DNA of 64,000 nt from Aradus depressus (taxonomy: Eukaryota > Arthropoda > Insecta > Hemiptera > Aradidae): NCBI GenBank assembly GCA_963662175.1, contig OY759214.1:78318037-78382036 (forward strand). The letters run 5' to 3'. The notes below the pieces were generated by a model. The model was not told the DNA's origin, searched no databases, and saw nothing but the letters and a program-made list of their open reading frames with translations. Within the stretch, counting starts at the first letter, position 1, and the number at the start of each line of letters is the position of its first letter. Made by a program: the position numbers and the translations under genes. This document shows positions 10,979-21,650 of the stretch, one piece after another.

Positions 10979-11615
10979 ACATCAAAGCCGAGCCGAGCCG
11001 GGCCGGGCGAAGCGATGCGAAGCCGAGCCGAGCGGAATCTGCCTGCGTTCGCACCGAAGCCGATTCGCTCTCAGTAGGTTTTCTAGCCTTGTAGTGAGAG
11101 GTGCTTCTTTCCTATTCAGTCTCAGTTGAAACGTGGTGCAAAATGATGTCATCAACTTTGATGATGATGTTATTGGATAGTTCATCACTTGATGATGAAT
11201 GTGTGGGAGAAAGAAGGCGATACTGGACTCACAATATAAATAAAGATCACGAGACTAATGGACAGTTCGTAACTCTGTACGAGAAGATGAAGAACGGATT
11301 GATCCCACAACGGAGATCTTTCTTGAATCGAACTAATTAATATTTCTATGTCAACACTCATTATAATATTAAAAAATTTAAAAAACAAAAACCACTTGAA
11401 ACAATAAAAAAACAATATATTGCGCAATACGATGTAACTCACTGGGCTGAAACACCGAACTAGACTGAATGACGGAAGAAACCGCTTGGCAGAAAACGCT
11501 CGAATTGGCGGGAGGTAGTACTTCTCAAAACCGCCCGGCGCGGCTTGGTCTTGGTTTGAATACTCCCATGTAAACCCTGCGTATTTGTTCGCTCGGCTCG
11601 GCCCGGCTTTGGTGT
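10979..11615 (+). mobile_element. Deleted PIF/Harbinger-like element, 637 bp
   Basis: The ends are inverted repeats of about 21 bp that differ at two positions and share AAAGCCG-GCCGAGCC. GC-rich subterminal sequence lies just inside both ends. Internally it retains the start of a Harbinger-associated protein (next entry), then AT-rich sequence, so most of the transposase is deleted. I could not see a clear 3-bp target duplication (flanks read tag and gaa). The 146-codon minus-strand frame crossing the element is a shadow. Confidence 0.55.
11140..11340 (+). pseudogene. PIF/Harbinger (HARBI1-like) transposase N-terminus
   Basis: Open from the ATG at 11143 to TAA at 11338. After a serine- and aspartate-rich start the frame reads RRRYWTHNINKDHETNGQF and then VTLYEKMKNGL. 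The pattern RR-W-HP-N--R---GEF-TL---L is the usual conserved N-terminal block of Harbinger transposases and HARBI1-like nucleases, before the helix-turn-helix and DDE domains. The frame ends shortly after the block, so no DDE catalytic core is present. It lies within the inverted-repeat element at 10979-11615, which supports the assignment. About 65 residues instead of the usual 350-400. Confidence 0.55.
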
Positions 11616-11884
11616 GAAACGCCACTTACACAATAACTGACGATTTAATGAAAAATAATCTTCATTCTGGGACATGAATGATGTAAAACAATTTCCACCC
11701 TCCTGTCGTTCCGTTTACTTAAGAAATACATACATATCCTCTCCCCTTCACAAAAAAAGCTAATTTCACAAACATTGAGTTCGATTAGTTTACAAACCAT
11801 CCAATGAGTTTATAAACTAGCCAAGTTTACACGTTAGCTAATGTAAACATGGTAGCGAGAAGTGTTCATTTCACAGGTTGCAAA

Positions 11885-11945
11885 ATAAAAGTCTAACCTC
11901 TCAGAGATTTTATTATTTTGTGCTAGCTGGCTTTCTGGCTTTTTT
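11885..11945 (-). repeat. Fragment of the CTGATGATG/CGAAA repeat group
   Basis: Minus strand reads GAAAGCCAGCTAGCAC, then AAAATAATAAAATCTCTGAG and AGGTTAGAC. It matches the downstream half of the element at 36530-36700 but lacks the CTGATGATG part. Confidence 0.5.
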
Positions 11946-12114
11946 TTGGGTTGCTCTCACCATCTCGCCGTCAACAAAAACCACAACAACCAGCAAACAT
12001 TTATATACATTCTAAGGGCCAAATTCAATAAACAGGAGAGATTAAAAAGAAGGGATATAAAAAGCTTCAACAATTAACATGCCTACCTGATGTAACACTT
12101 TAGAGAGGTAAAAT

Positions 12115-12335
12115 TAATCTATATTAATAAACTATTCAAAAATTAACAATTTCATGGATTGGGAGAGACTGACTCTTCTTTCATCCTTTCCAATTTTATT
12201 TACAACCAACTTTGTATTTATATATGTAGATATTCTATAATAACGAGACCGAGTCAGTTTGTGCTTTGTTGGTGGCTTGGAACAATTCCTGATGATGAGG
12301 GCAACCTCGAAAGCCGTCTAACACGAAAAAAAGAG
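12115..12335 (+). repeat. Element with hammerhead-like core CTGATGATGAGG
   Basis: Left part 'aaactattcaaaaattaacaattt' matches the complement of 36655-36690. Near 12288-12315 it reads CTGATGATGAGGGCAACCTC followed by GAAAGCCG, that is GAGG and CCTC pairing around a GCAA loop between CTGATGA(T) and GAAA. Probably a Penelope-like element's terminal region, but no reverse transcriptase or GIY-YIG sequence is present. Confidence 0.45.
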
Positions 12336-12389
12336 TGACGGCCGCATTTCGCACCGTGTCCGGTGGATGCTGTGTTTGTTAAAGCTAGA

Positions 12390-12518
12390 ATGCGTCCGAT
12401 CGACATCACTGCGGAAGAGCGCCAGAGGCTTTATCTGCGACGCTGGATCGATCAAGCAGAAACATTAAGGCGTAGTGAAGGTCCAAACCGTAGATTTTCC
12501 GTGAAAACGTCGGGATAA
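12390..12518 (+). other. CpG-rich islet with a 42-codon open frame, unrecognised
   Basis: The stretch 12335-12461 is distinctly GC- and CpG-rich against its AT-rich surroundings. An ATG at 12390 opens a frame beginning MRPIDITAEERQRLYLRRWI that runs into the neighbouring repeat and stops at 12516-12518. The frame is charged and helix-like but I recognise no family. It could be a captured exon scrap or part of an otherwise lost mobile element. Confidence 0.25.
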
Positions 12519-13083
12519 AATCATTTTTCATTTTCTTTTCGATGCTGCCATAGCTCTTGCATTTGCTCGGCACTAGACTTTTTAGGTTTTTTAAATGCCT
12601 TTTGATGTGAACTTTCCTCTGATTTGCGTTTTCTATAATTCCGCGCACATTTACGATTCATATGAGACGAGATCTTTAATTTTTTTGCAATTTTCAATTT
12701 AATAGGTACCGATTTTTACATATATTGCGGCGAATATTTTTATTGTATTGTACACTTTAGTCCTAGTAGTGCTCCTCAAGTTCTTAACAACAACACCCGA
12801 ATCAACGTCCTATCTAAACGCGTTATCACGCTACACTAATTGCTAATTTTACACAACGCGTAATTCGCAACAATCATCCGCCGGCGCCCACACTAGCCCG
12901 ATAACGTCACAGGCAAAACAAACACGTACATACATGTTCTATCCATTGTGACCTCAACCGTTGTTATCGCATTATTAGTCTCGTAGTTATTATCGATTGA
13001 AATCTGACGGTATTTTGTAACACAAGAAAGTTTGACCGGCTATCACTGTGCTTAACGAGCGAATAGACGTTTTCACGTCAAAA
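12461..13083 (-). mobile_element. Helentron-like or other DNA transposon 5' fragment, copy 1
   Basis: Shares most of its length with 26954-27529. On the minus strand it begins with GACGTGAAAACGTC, a hairpin with a GAAA loop, followed by a non-coding leader and then the small ORF described next. The GTGAAAACGTC word recurs inverted near the other end (12501-12513). A basic 'RNYRKRK ... SSAEQMQE' start followed by loss of the rest resembles the N-terminus of Helitron/Helentron or similar transposon proteins; class unproven. Confidence 0.45.
12521..12661 (-). pseudogene. 46-residue basic transposon-protein N-terminus
   Basis: Frame from ATG to TGA starts MNRKCARNYRKRKSEE and continues FKKPKKSSAEQMQELWQHRK. 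The second copy (ATG at 27150-27152) keeps the same frame with few substitutions, C5Y, KA to NE and W38R, and no indel until the end, where its stop is lost. Conservation of frame in two diverged copies suggests both descend from a coding sequence. Repeated 'KK-SSAERMREYR-RK'-like blocks are common at N-termini of insect transposon proteins. No catalytic domain follows. Confidence 0.4.
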
Positions 13084-13961
13084 ATAATAAAATCTGTGAG
13101 TTTTTTCTACACTTTATTTCGCAACTTATGTTACACAAAATAATAATCTTCATTGACGAGACTGAGCCCAATAAACAATTTGTTAAGTAAATTAACTAAA
13201 AATGAAATTTATAAATAAATGCATTTGGATATATTATAAACCGTAACATAAATATTTTTTCAAGCCTGAGAACCAATTTGCTTTACCAAGCAATCAAGAC
13301 ACTGCTCTAAGGCTCCATTTTCGTAGTCATTGTCTGAAATGAGTGGTGTTGTCATTGTAAATCCACTCCAGGACCATACTGGGCATGAAACTGGTTAGAG
13401 ATTGTTCATTGCCAGCCAAGGACAATGGCTCCTTACCTAACCCCTCTAATGTCTGTTATTTGAGCATGATTTTTTTATTGCAGATCGTGGGTGTAGTTTC
13501 AAAAAAAAAATTTACCTCAATAGGAAGAAAACGAAGAAATCAAGCGAATCTGAATTATTACGTTCCTCATCCATTCACTTGTTACTTATACGTTTACATG
13601 CACGAACTAATAAATAAATTGTGTACTGTAACAATTTCGAAATTTTGATCTGTCAAATAATTTTGAGAACCAAAATATTTTATTTAGAATATAAATAACA
13701 ATAACTTCACATAAATTATTTACATTATGAGCACAGAATAGAAGCGTGAAGCCCTCTCTCAACTTAGAACTCTCGATATTTGGTCTAAATTGTGGGCACT
13801 TCATCTAAAAGAGAAAGGGCTTTCATGTTCCCTCAAACTTGAAAATTTAGAACATAAATAAATAAAGCCACTAAAAATCATATTTGCATGTTCACCACTC
13901 CTGTTTCTGTATAAGTATGTACTTACTATGATGGTGATTTTTATTCCAATTATCATAAAAC

Positions 13962-13999
<38 letters not shown>

Positions 14000-14388
14000 T
14001 TACTAATCATTCATTTTCTATCATTTCAATTTATATCTTTATTGATATTCATTTATAGTTATTTTAAAGATAGAAAAAGGCCACTGATTTTAATTTTACT
14101 AATATTTTCATGTACAGTAATAGTTTTGTTAAATGCCCCATCATCTTGGGCATATCACATATAAATCAGTTTTATGTTTAATTTTAGTTTTACGACTGTT
14201 GTTGAAAAGGGAACAAAATATTTCAGACTGAACAAATTCCTAACTGTACCGCCTTAGGGATTTTCTAATTGAAATTCCAACTCCTTTCCTTAACTGATAT
14301 ATAAGAATGGTTCGCTCTTAACAAACTGATCAAAAACAAGTTTATTTTAAGTTTCCAAAATATGTTCAAGTCTCTCAACTTAGTTATT
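13084..14388. other. No gene seen; TA microsatellite
   Basis: AT-rich sequence. A pure (TA)n run of about 17 units spans 13963-13997 and creates the isoleucine-tyrosine frames on both strands. Nothing else recognisable. Confidence 0.45.
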
Positions 14389-14671
14389 ATGGCTCATGGT
14401 TGGGCTTTAACTACGACGTCATACATACTATCAGAGCGCTCTTTCGTCACCCTGGTTGACATGAGCCCGACTCTATAATGGGAGTCCTATATTTTGCCTA
14501 CCTAGGTTTATGCATCTTTAACTAGTACCTGACATCGTACAGGCTCGGGACCATCGCTTTATGTCCCATCTGAAAGACTGCTCAAAGTTTTTTCACCTCC
14601 CAGACAAAAAAAACCTAAGGGCCTTGGTCGGGTCTCGAACCCGTGATCAGTAGCCAATCATGGTGCCCTCT
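14389..14671 (-). repeat. tRNA-derived SINE, diverged
   Basis: Inverse copy from 'ggctcatggttgggctttaacta' to the B-box complement 'tcgggtctcgaacccgtgatcag' and the complement of the head 'tggtgccctc'. Several internal deletions. Confidence 0.7.
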
Positions 14672-14949
14672 CTCAACTCAGTTGTTAGAACTCTCGATAG
14701 GTTAGCCCTAATTGTGGGCACTTCATCTAAAAGAGAACCCTTGTATCCTGCTGAGGTGGTGTCATGCCGCACTGCGCCCCCTTCCCTTCTTCACAAAGAC
14801 TGCTGAATCTCCCTTATTTTCAAGTTCCTCTCTTCACACTAATAAACCATGTCTTTTTTTCAGCCAAGTTATAATTGGACTAGTCAAATAATAATTTGTC
14901 AAAAATGATCTTTGTAGGGTTTCTTAAAAACTGGAAATTACTTATGGGA

Positions 14950-15030
14950 GAGGATGCCGGCATCGGAAGTAGCATACTTGCTGACTGTGCTCAAGATCGC
15001 GGCTTCAAACATTACTGCTGAGGCCTTTAC
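14950..15030 (+). repeat. SINE head, heavily diverged
   Basis: Resembles the tRNA-like head: 'atgccggcatcggaagtagcatacttgctgactgtgctcaagatcgcggcttcaaac' against the SINE consensus 'ggcgccggtagctcagtggtatgcgtgcttgtcttctgagctcaagatcgcgggttcgaaac'. It is followed directly by TACTTCC-family sequence. Confidence 0.45.
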
Positions 15031-15039
15031 AGTAAATTC

Positions 15040-15172
15040 AAATCCCTATAAGGACGACACCTATTAATTTTCAGAAATCCCTATGTCCAAAAGGTCGATT
15101 GGTTTTGAAGGGAGAGCGAAAACATAGTTGATTAATTCGTGCTGGGGAAGTACATTGTCGGTGACCGACCTT
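15040..15172 (+). repeat. TACTTCC-family terminal fragment
   Basis: Contains 'aaggacgacacctattaatttt', 'gggagagcgaaaac' and the end 'gtgctggggaagtacattg'. The next 600 bases (15173-15778) are AT-rich without a supported feature. Confidence 0.6.
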
Positions 15173-15778
15173 TTTTTTTATTTATTTTAATTTTTTATCT
15201 AATGGAAGACACACCTAATAAACTATTCTTTAAGGTGAGTTTCACTTAAGAAGATAAGATAACAAACGTACCCAACCCTACACCACATGATATAGAGAAC
15301 GACTCTAAGAAAACATAACTTCCACATTTATATTATACGAAACATTTCAACAGAATTTCGCCCTTTGATCAGAACAAAATGGAACCAAAATTATTGGCTT
15401 TAATACAATTAAATGTACAACACTTCAATGTCTTGAGGATTCTACAAATATAAATATTATCCAGAAGTGTAATGAGAAGATTGAAGAGATAGGTGAAATA
15501 AAAACAGGTCTAGCGCGATAAGGGATCCATATTCTCACAATTTTTCCAGAGCTATTTGTGCTAAAATGAGCTGATTATTGTTCAGCCTATTGTTAATTGT
15601 TCGATTAAGGAATCGTTAACAAATATTCATAACGAAATTATAAATATATAATTATAAGAAAATAAACATTCCTTTATCGCAAGTGTCCCAGTACAGCTAA
15701 TCGCGCACCTTCCTTAGTGGAAAGTAGAACTTCTGTTGTCTTCAACCAAAATTTCAAGTCAGTAATTTTATAGAGACA

Positions 15779-17524
15779 CTAGCAGTAATACCCGACGTTG
15801 CCCGGGGAACTTTGACTTTTCTCCTAATATCTCTCGTTCGAATCCGATTCAATTTTTCAACAGTAAATTCATGATGTTATAATTTTCAATTATTCATACG
15901 GAATAAGGCTTATAGTCCTTCAACAGCAGACATCCCAGCTAGTAACTTTTTAGGACCCCTGGGCACCATAGCTAGTACGCGCTATTCAACGGCGGAAACC
16001 ACAGATAGTGAATACTTAGTCACTGGACGTTCTAGCCAGTGCGTACTTAAGAACGCTTGTGACCACAAATGTGCGGATCCCACAGCCGCTGTGCGGACCC
16101 CACAGCTAGTACGTAGTTAGAAACGCTGGGCATCACAGCTAGTATGTACCTCACAACGGCGGGCCCCACAGCTAGTATGTAGTTAGGAACGCTGGGCACC
16201 ACAGCTAGTATGTAGTTACTACTACTACATGTGAAATTCTATGACAATCCGACCATCAGTTAATGACCGATCACTATCTTCGTATTTAGGCCTACTCCCA
16301 CAACCCCCCTTCCGTTCACAATTTTGCGCTAAAACAATTTTTATGCTTAGCCCTCATTGCAACCCCACCTCCCGTTCAAATTCCCTCTAGGAATACTACA
16401 TATGAAATTCCATGACAATCCGATCATTCGTTAAAGACTTAGCACTATCTTTATATTTAGGTCTACCCCCACAACCCCCACTGCCTTTCAAAATTTTGAC
16501 CGCATTTTTCAATTTGCCCTCTAGGAAATACAATTTGCCCTGCAGTAATACCCGGCGTTGCCCGGGGAACTTTGACTTTTCTCCTAATATCTCTCGTTCG
16601 AATCCTATTCAATTCTTCAACAGTACATTCATGATGTTATAATTTTCAATTATTCATACAGAATAACGCTTATAGTCCTTCAACGGCAGACATTCCAGAT
16701 AGTAAGTTTTTAGGACCCCTGGGCACCATAGCTAGTACGCGCCATTCAACGGCGGACCCCACATCTAGTACGTAGTTAGAAACGCTGGGCACCACAGCAA
16801 CCCCACCTCCCGTTCAAATTTTTGATATGTCACATAGTGTATTTTTCTATTTCGCCTTTAAAAATACTACATGTGAAATTCCATGACAATTGGATCATCC
16901 ATGACCGATCACTATCTTTATATTTAGGCCTACCCCTACAACCCCCCCTCACGTTCACTATTTTGTGACGTAACACACCCTATTTTTTTTATTTGGCCTT
17001 TAAGAATACTACATATGAAATTCCATAACAATCCGATCATCCGTTAATGACTTAGCACTATCTTTATATTTAGGCCTTTCCCCACAACCCCCCCTCCATT
17101 TCAAAATGTTGAGATGTCACATAGCGCATTTTTCAATTTGCCCTCTAGGAATACTACATATGAAATTCCATGACAATCCGATCATTCGTTAATGACTTAG
17201 CACTATCTTTATATTTAGGCCCCCCTTACAACCCCCCCCCCCTACCGTTCCAAATTTATGGACGCCACATAGCCTATTTTTTAACTTGGCTTCTAAGAAT
17301 ACTACATGTGAAATTTCATGATAATCCGTCCATCCGTTAATGCGCTAGAGCAATTTTTGTGCTTAGGCCCCCCCTCCCCCCTCCACTTGACCGCTACGAA
17401 CTCTCTTCATAAGAACCTTCCTCGGACTTCAACGAATATTTGAAAAAAAAAATTAGCCGAATTGGTCCAGCCGTTCTCGAGTTTTGCGCTTAGCAAAATT
17501 AGCCAGTCATTTTTATTATATAGA
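15779..17524 (-). mobile_element. Non-autonomous Helitron, 1.75 kb, with repeated 3' ends
   Basis: On the minus strand it starts TCTATATAATAAAAATGA directly after an A (17525) and ends ACTGCTAG directly before a T (15778). About 10 bases before the end lies the hairpin CCGGGCAACGtCGG; the second internal copy has the intact CCCGGGCAACGCCGGGT form. A near-identical about 210-bp duplicate of the 3' end lies inside, starting at 16545 on the plus strand, as if an earlier end had been bypassed. Two tandem arrays fill the rest. No Rep/helicase remains. Confidence 0.75.
16385..17320 (-). repeat. About 145-bp tandem repeats inside the Helitron
   Basis: The block 'aatactacatgtgaaattcc-tgacaatccgatcat' followed by a C-rich run recurs with spacings near 142-146 bases at about 16864, 17006, 17152 and 17298, with earlier copies at about 16215 and 16391. 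A second short-unit array ('gctagtatgtagttagg..cgctgggcacc', about 60 bp) lies at 15940-16215. Confidence 0.6.
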
Positions 17525-19139
17525 TTTATCAAGCAATTAATTTCCAGCTGGGCCCGTGCTGATAGATAACGATGGAATGAGTAGTTTATGTAGACAAATC
17601 AGTAGGGGGCTGAATACGGTAACTGTAGAAGGGGCTGGTAGCAGCAGGCTAACCAAATAAACAATCCATAAACAAAATAAATAATCAATAACAAATGTCA
17701 ACATGGAGAGAGGAAGGAAGTGAAGCCAACGGTATGGCCCAGTTTGAAGGTAATATCCCACGTCCCAACCTTGGCAATCTACTCAGTTTATAGTTCCTAC
17801 TGGAGCATAAAACAATAATAAGTAGACACCTATTTCACATTATGAAGGGATAAGAGCATTGGGTGCTCAGGTCCCTAGGTGTAAAACACCAGCCCACCAC
17901 ATATATATTTAACATTATATAAACTGTGAAATGGGTGTGGGTCTCACTATAAGCTAATGAACTCCAAAAACAAAATATTAAAGGACATCCATGTAATTAC
18001 TATGTTTGTCTAGTGTCTATGTTGTATATTCGATGCTGATGTCGATACTGTTGACATCATATTACCTCGAGGACTCATGAGTCAACGATTTTAGGTACTT
18101 TATCAGGTACAGCTCCGAATTTTATAGAAAAAGCCTGGGAAATGTTGATAAAGCGTTTAATTACCAAATGATCAGTATAGGTTCTCATAAAAGTATATAA
18201 CGTGTGTGTAACGAGCGGAAAACCTAATTCTATGAGTATTCGTAAAACGTCGTTGCACTCACTTTCGCCAAATGGCACATTGACCGGTAAGTGTGCACAC
18301 TAGTCAGCAACCTCTGGCAATACTTCGGGATAGGGTTCTTCACTTCATTTGGAACAAAAAAGTTCTAATAAACCATGGTCCGAATCGTTCTCCTTCAAAA
18401 GTTATTCTTGAGTTCGTAAAATTTTCAATTTTCCTAATTTTTCTTATAAAACCGATCATATCTCAAAAAGTATTTGTCATAATTCAAATTCAATTACACC
18501 ATTGAAAACAGCATTAAATTAAGTTTTATTTAAATTTAATTCATTATAGATTTCTACGGCGACTTTCCAATAAATATAAATATCATGGGAATTTTTGTCG
18601 TAAGCCTGACATGTTGGCATTGTTTGAAAACGGCGGTGTTTTTCTATAAATCCCATTCACCCACCAATCATTATTTTCCAATTAAATTTTTAACTTTTAG
18701 ATGTTTCAAACTCATTAAAATAGCCTTATAACCTTATTTAGAAGAAAAATCTTGATTGCTTTTAATTTCAATATGAAAACTGTTTCGATTACTGTTTCAA
18801 TCAGAAATGAAGGAAACTGTTTCCATCTATAATATTTCCAAATAGCCGCTGGATTACTATAATAATTTTTTGTATTCCTTTACTGAAGAGGATGGTCTCC
18901 CTCAGAGAGACTATTGATGGTCAGGCGTTGATGCTGAAGCAGCCCCGAGTGACTCTAATGGAACAAGACACATACCGAAGAGGGGGGAACCTGAAGCAAC
19001 CCCCCCCCCAGCCATTCAGCACATCTGCTGCATTCTCACCCTATGTGAAGTGTCTTCCCTCATCTTCTACTAACACTTTCCCACTCCTTGTTATTAGGCC
19101 CTAGTGCCTCTCCCTTTCCTTTCCTCCCATGTACTTCCT
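17525..19139. other. No gene supported; small LINE-tail scrap
   Basis: At 17855-17910 'gagcattgggtgctcaggtccctagg' and 'accagcccaccac' match the 3' tail of the LINE fragment at 38060-38640. The interval 18890-19130 is richer in GC and has a 70-codon open frame with no motif. A C-run lies near 18999-19009. Confidence 0.35.
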
Positions 19140-19400
19140 TCATTACTGATGAGGATGGAAGAAAAAGCCAATTTTACTCGAAAAGTTCATAGTAAGAAGA
19201 AAGTTATGTACTAGGTCAGAAATTTCATGTTGATTTTTCAGCAGAATTTTATATTTTACAACCTCCTGCTGAATCCAAAAATGGGAAAAATATTTTATGT
19301 CTGTCTGTGTGTGGGTCTTTGGACACCAAAACTCTCTATGGAATAAATAAATCGACATAAAATGTCATATGTACTTCCGGAACCCCCACTACAAAGACAA
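19140..19400 (+). repeat. TACTTCC-family fragment
   Basis: Carries 'aagttatgtactaggtcagaaatttcatgttgatttttcagcagaatttt' and 'gtctgtctgtgtgtgg', the starting half of the family in plus orientation. Confidence 0.5.
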
Positions 19401-19464
19401 AACAAAATACTTTCATTTATTTATTATAATTTAGCGGGAATTAACTAAAAAACTCTAATAATAA

Positions 19465-19594
19465 TGTAGATGTTGATTAGCGACTGTAGATTCTAATTGT
19501 AGGAATATTAAGGGACAGTCAAAGATGGAAGAAAACACTATTCAAACGTCAACGTTTCTTTATATTTTATACCATCATCAGGGCCTACAAACAT

Positions 19595-19634
<40 letters not shown>

Positions 19635-19726
19635 TATGCCCTGATGATGATATAAAATACATCGAAACGTTGGCGTTTGAATAGTGTTTTCTTCCATCTT
19701 TGACTGATCCTCAATGTTCCTACTAG
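19465..19726. mobile_element. Second palindromic element, with G-tract in the loop
   Basis: Arms 19499-19584 and 19638-19723 are imperfect complements, homologous to the arms at 5321-5624. The tail 'agcgactgtaga' precedes the left arm here, as the inverse of the tail after 5624. Direct repeats TAATAATAA at 19456-19464 and 19727-19735 may be a target duplication, though simple in sequence. Each arm keeps CTGATGATGATAT and CATCGAAACG-type cores. The loop is almost entirely a guanine homopolymer. Confidence 0.6.
19595..19633 (+). repeat. G homopolymer, 39 bases
   Basis: Thirty-nine consecutive guanines in the loop of the palindromic element. This gives the minus-strand proline run in an otherwise meaningless frame. 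Able to form quadruplexes on paper; length could be an assembly or polymerase artefact. Confidence 0.85.
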
Positions 19727-20339
19727 TAATAATAAAAAAAATAATATTTATTAACGCTAAACCATAACATGGTAAATAGGATATGTACAGTTTTAAACTC
19801 TTAGGGTTGGACATACATGTGATTAGTAATGTCAATAATAGAAAAAAATGAAATGAAATAAATATTATGAATAACTGTCTCTTTAAATGAATGTAACGAA
19901 AAATTGTATGTGATTGAGAAGACTCTGAGTAAGAAATGTTTGACTTTAGAGAAAAAACAAAAACAAGAACTGGAGAAGTACATTGGCGATGATTCAGCAA
20001 TGACTTTTTACTTCCTGACATACGCAAAGTATGAAGTAAGTAATAACGGGCTCGAAAAAATCTGTCCTTATATTTATTCTAATATTTAAAAGAAACCATG
20101 TTTTTTCTCCAAATTAAAATGTGTACTGGAATTGGATGCCTAAGAATACTGCTTTCAGGGGAAATAAACACCATCCAAGATTAAACTTTACAAAAAAATA
20201 GGAAATTTCTTTGTATGTAATCCACCCATGTATCGAGAACCACCTGCTTTGAAAGCAAGTCCAAAAATTCAAATTGAGTGAATCATCCCATATCGAAATA
20301 TTTTTTATTTTTTGAATGGTTAGTTTGCGGCAGGAAGGA

Positions 20340-20530
20340 TGGAAATCCTCAATCAATACAAAAAATATAAAATTTCATGTCCATACATTCATTCTCTCCG
20401 GACTTATCGCGTCCACAGACAGACCTCTTTATTATTATTTTCATTTTATGGAATTTTGGCTTCGGAAAATATGAATTCCAGTTGCACTAGACTCGTAATT
20501 TTTGATCGATTCCATTATGTTTAAGGATAT
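20340..20530 (-). repeat. TACTTCC-family fragment
   Basis: Contains 'catgtccatacattcattctctc', 'gtccacagacagacctc' and 'gaaaatatgaattccagttgcactagactc', the distal half in minus orientation. The stretch 20531-21417 that follows shows no feature I can support. Confidence 0.45.
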
Positions 20531-21417
20531 TACTATAGTAGAAATTTACCAGTCTGCAGATAGTGATTTGAAGTCAATCGGACCACCTACTCTGAACGAC
20601 CCATATATGACAGAGTAGAAAATCGTTAAAATCGACCTCCAATTTATTGTCACGTCCGTTGAGGATCCTTTACACGTGTAGAACGACCGTGTAAATCCTC
20701 TTTTACTCATATTCGACCAGTATTCCATGCACGTACCGATAGTAAGGCAGGCAGAATCTTATTTCGAGGCGGAATCATTTTCCAGGAGGGAATGCTTATG
20801 AACTTTTTTTTCTAGATGAGGGGGGTCCCTGGGCACAGTAGCAACTGTTATATATCTCATGGATAATAGCAAAGGTTCTACGTAATTAAAGTATTCAGCG
20901 AAAGACGTAGGTCACGGCAAATTTGCTAATGTGCCCCTTTGTTTTTTTTCACATATAACATATGTGATTTCTCACGTATACAATAATTCAAAATGAAGAG
21001 GATTACAAATTTTTTTTTTTTTAATAATAATTTGGTGATGAATATCAGTTCTGACCGTCAACAACGGAATGCGGGGCTGAGGTCCTCGCTATCATTATTC
21101 ATTCACTAATTATCAATGTTGAAACGACGTGTAGCGCATTTTTCAAGCGCCTTCGAAAAGCTCATTCACTTGAACCGCAATCGATGAACACAAACAAGCC
21201 TTTAGCGTAATGGACCGATAATTTCCGGTGTTTCGGGTGCACAGACAGGACACCGAGTTAAAGGGAGCACCATCCAACAGATATGTCCTTGGATTAGCTA
21301 CGGTACAGACAGCCTGCTTTTGTCTCCTATAGACCTATTGTGGGTCCACCTATTAAAGAATCTCATCCTGTGAGTCACTCCTTTAGGTGAGACAGGATAA
21401 AAAATAAAATAATAGAC

Positions 21418-21650
21418 GGTGAATGGCCGGTAATATTCTACCCCAGCGCGAATTAATCAACTAAATGCCCCCTCTGAAACCAATCATCATAATGAAGTCC
21501 ATCAGATTGACGAAAGAGCGCTCTGGTAGTAGGCGATATGTACCTTGTAGTTCAAGCCCGGGCATGAGCCATAACTACTAACTCATACTAAATTTCGTGT
21601 TGATACATTAGTTACATCAATAGTTAGGTAGGTTTCTGAGCCGTAAAACC
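21418..21650 (-). repeat. TACTTCC-family copy carrying a SINE scrap
   Basis: Begins with the inverted end block ('ggccggtaatattctaccccagcgcgaattaatcaact') and resumes at 'catactaaatttcgtgttgatacattag'. Between them sits a SINE 3' fragment. Confidence 0.55.
21507..21575 (+). repeat. SINE 3' fragment
   Basis: 'tgacgaaagagcgctctggtagtaggcgatatg' through 'agcccgggcatgagccataac'; no head or tail repeats. Confidence 0.65.

Noticed and set aside
11185..11625. 146-codon minus-strand open frame
   Set aside because: It runs across the AT-rich centre and both GC-rich ends of the Harbinger relic, opposite to the recognisable transposase block. No motif of its own.
19578..20027. 149-codon minus-strand frame with polyproline
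   Set aside because: The proline run is the complement of the 39-G tract and the frame spans a palindromic element.
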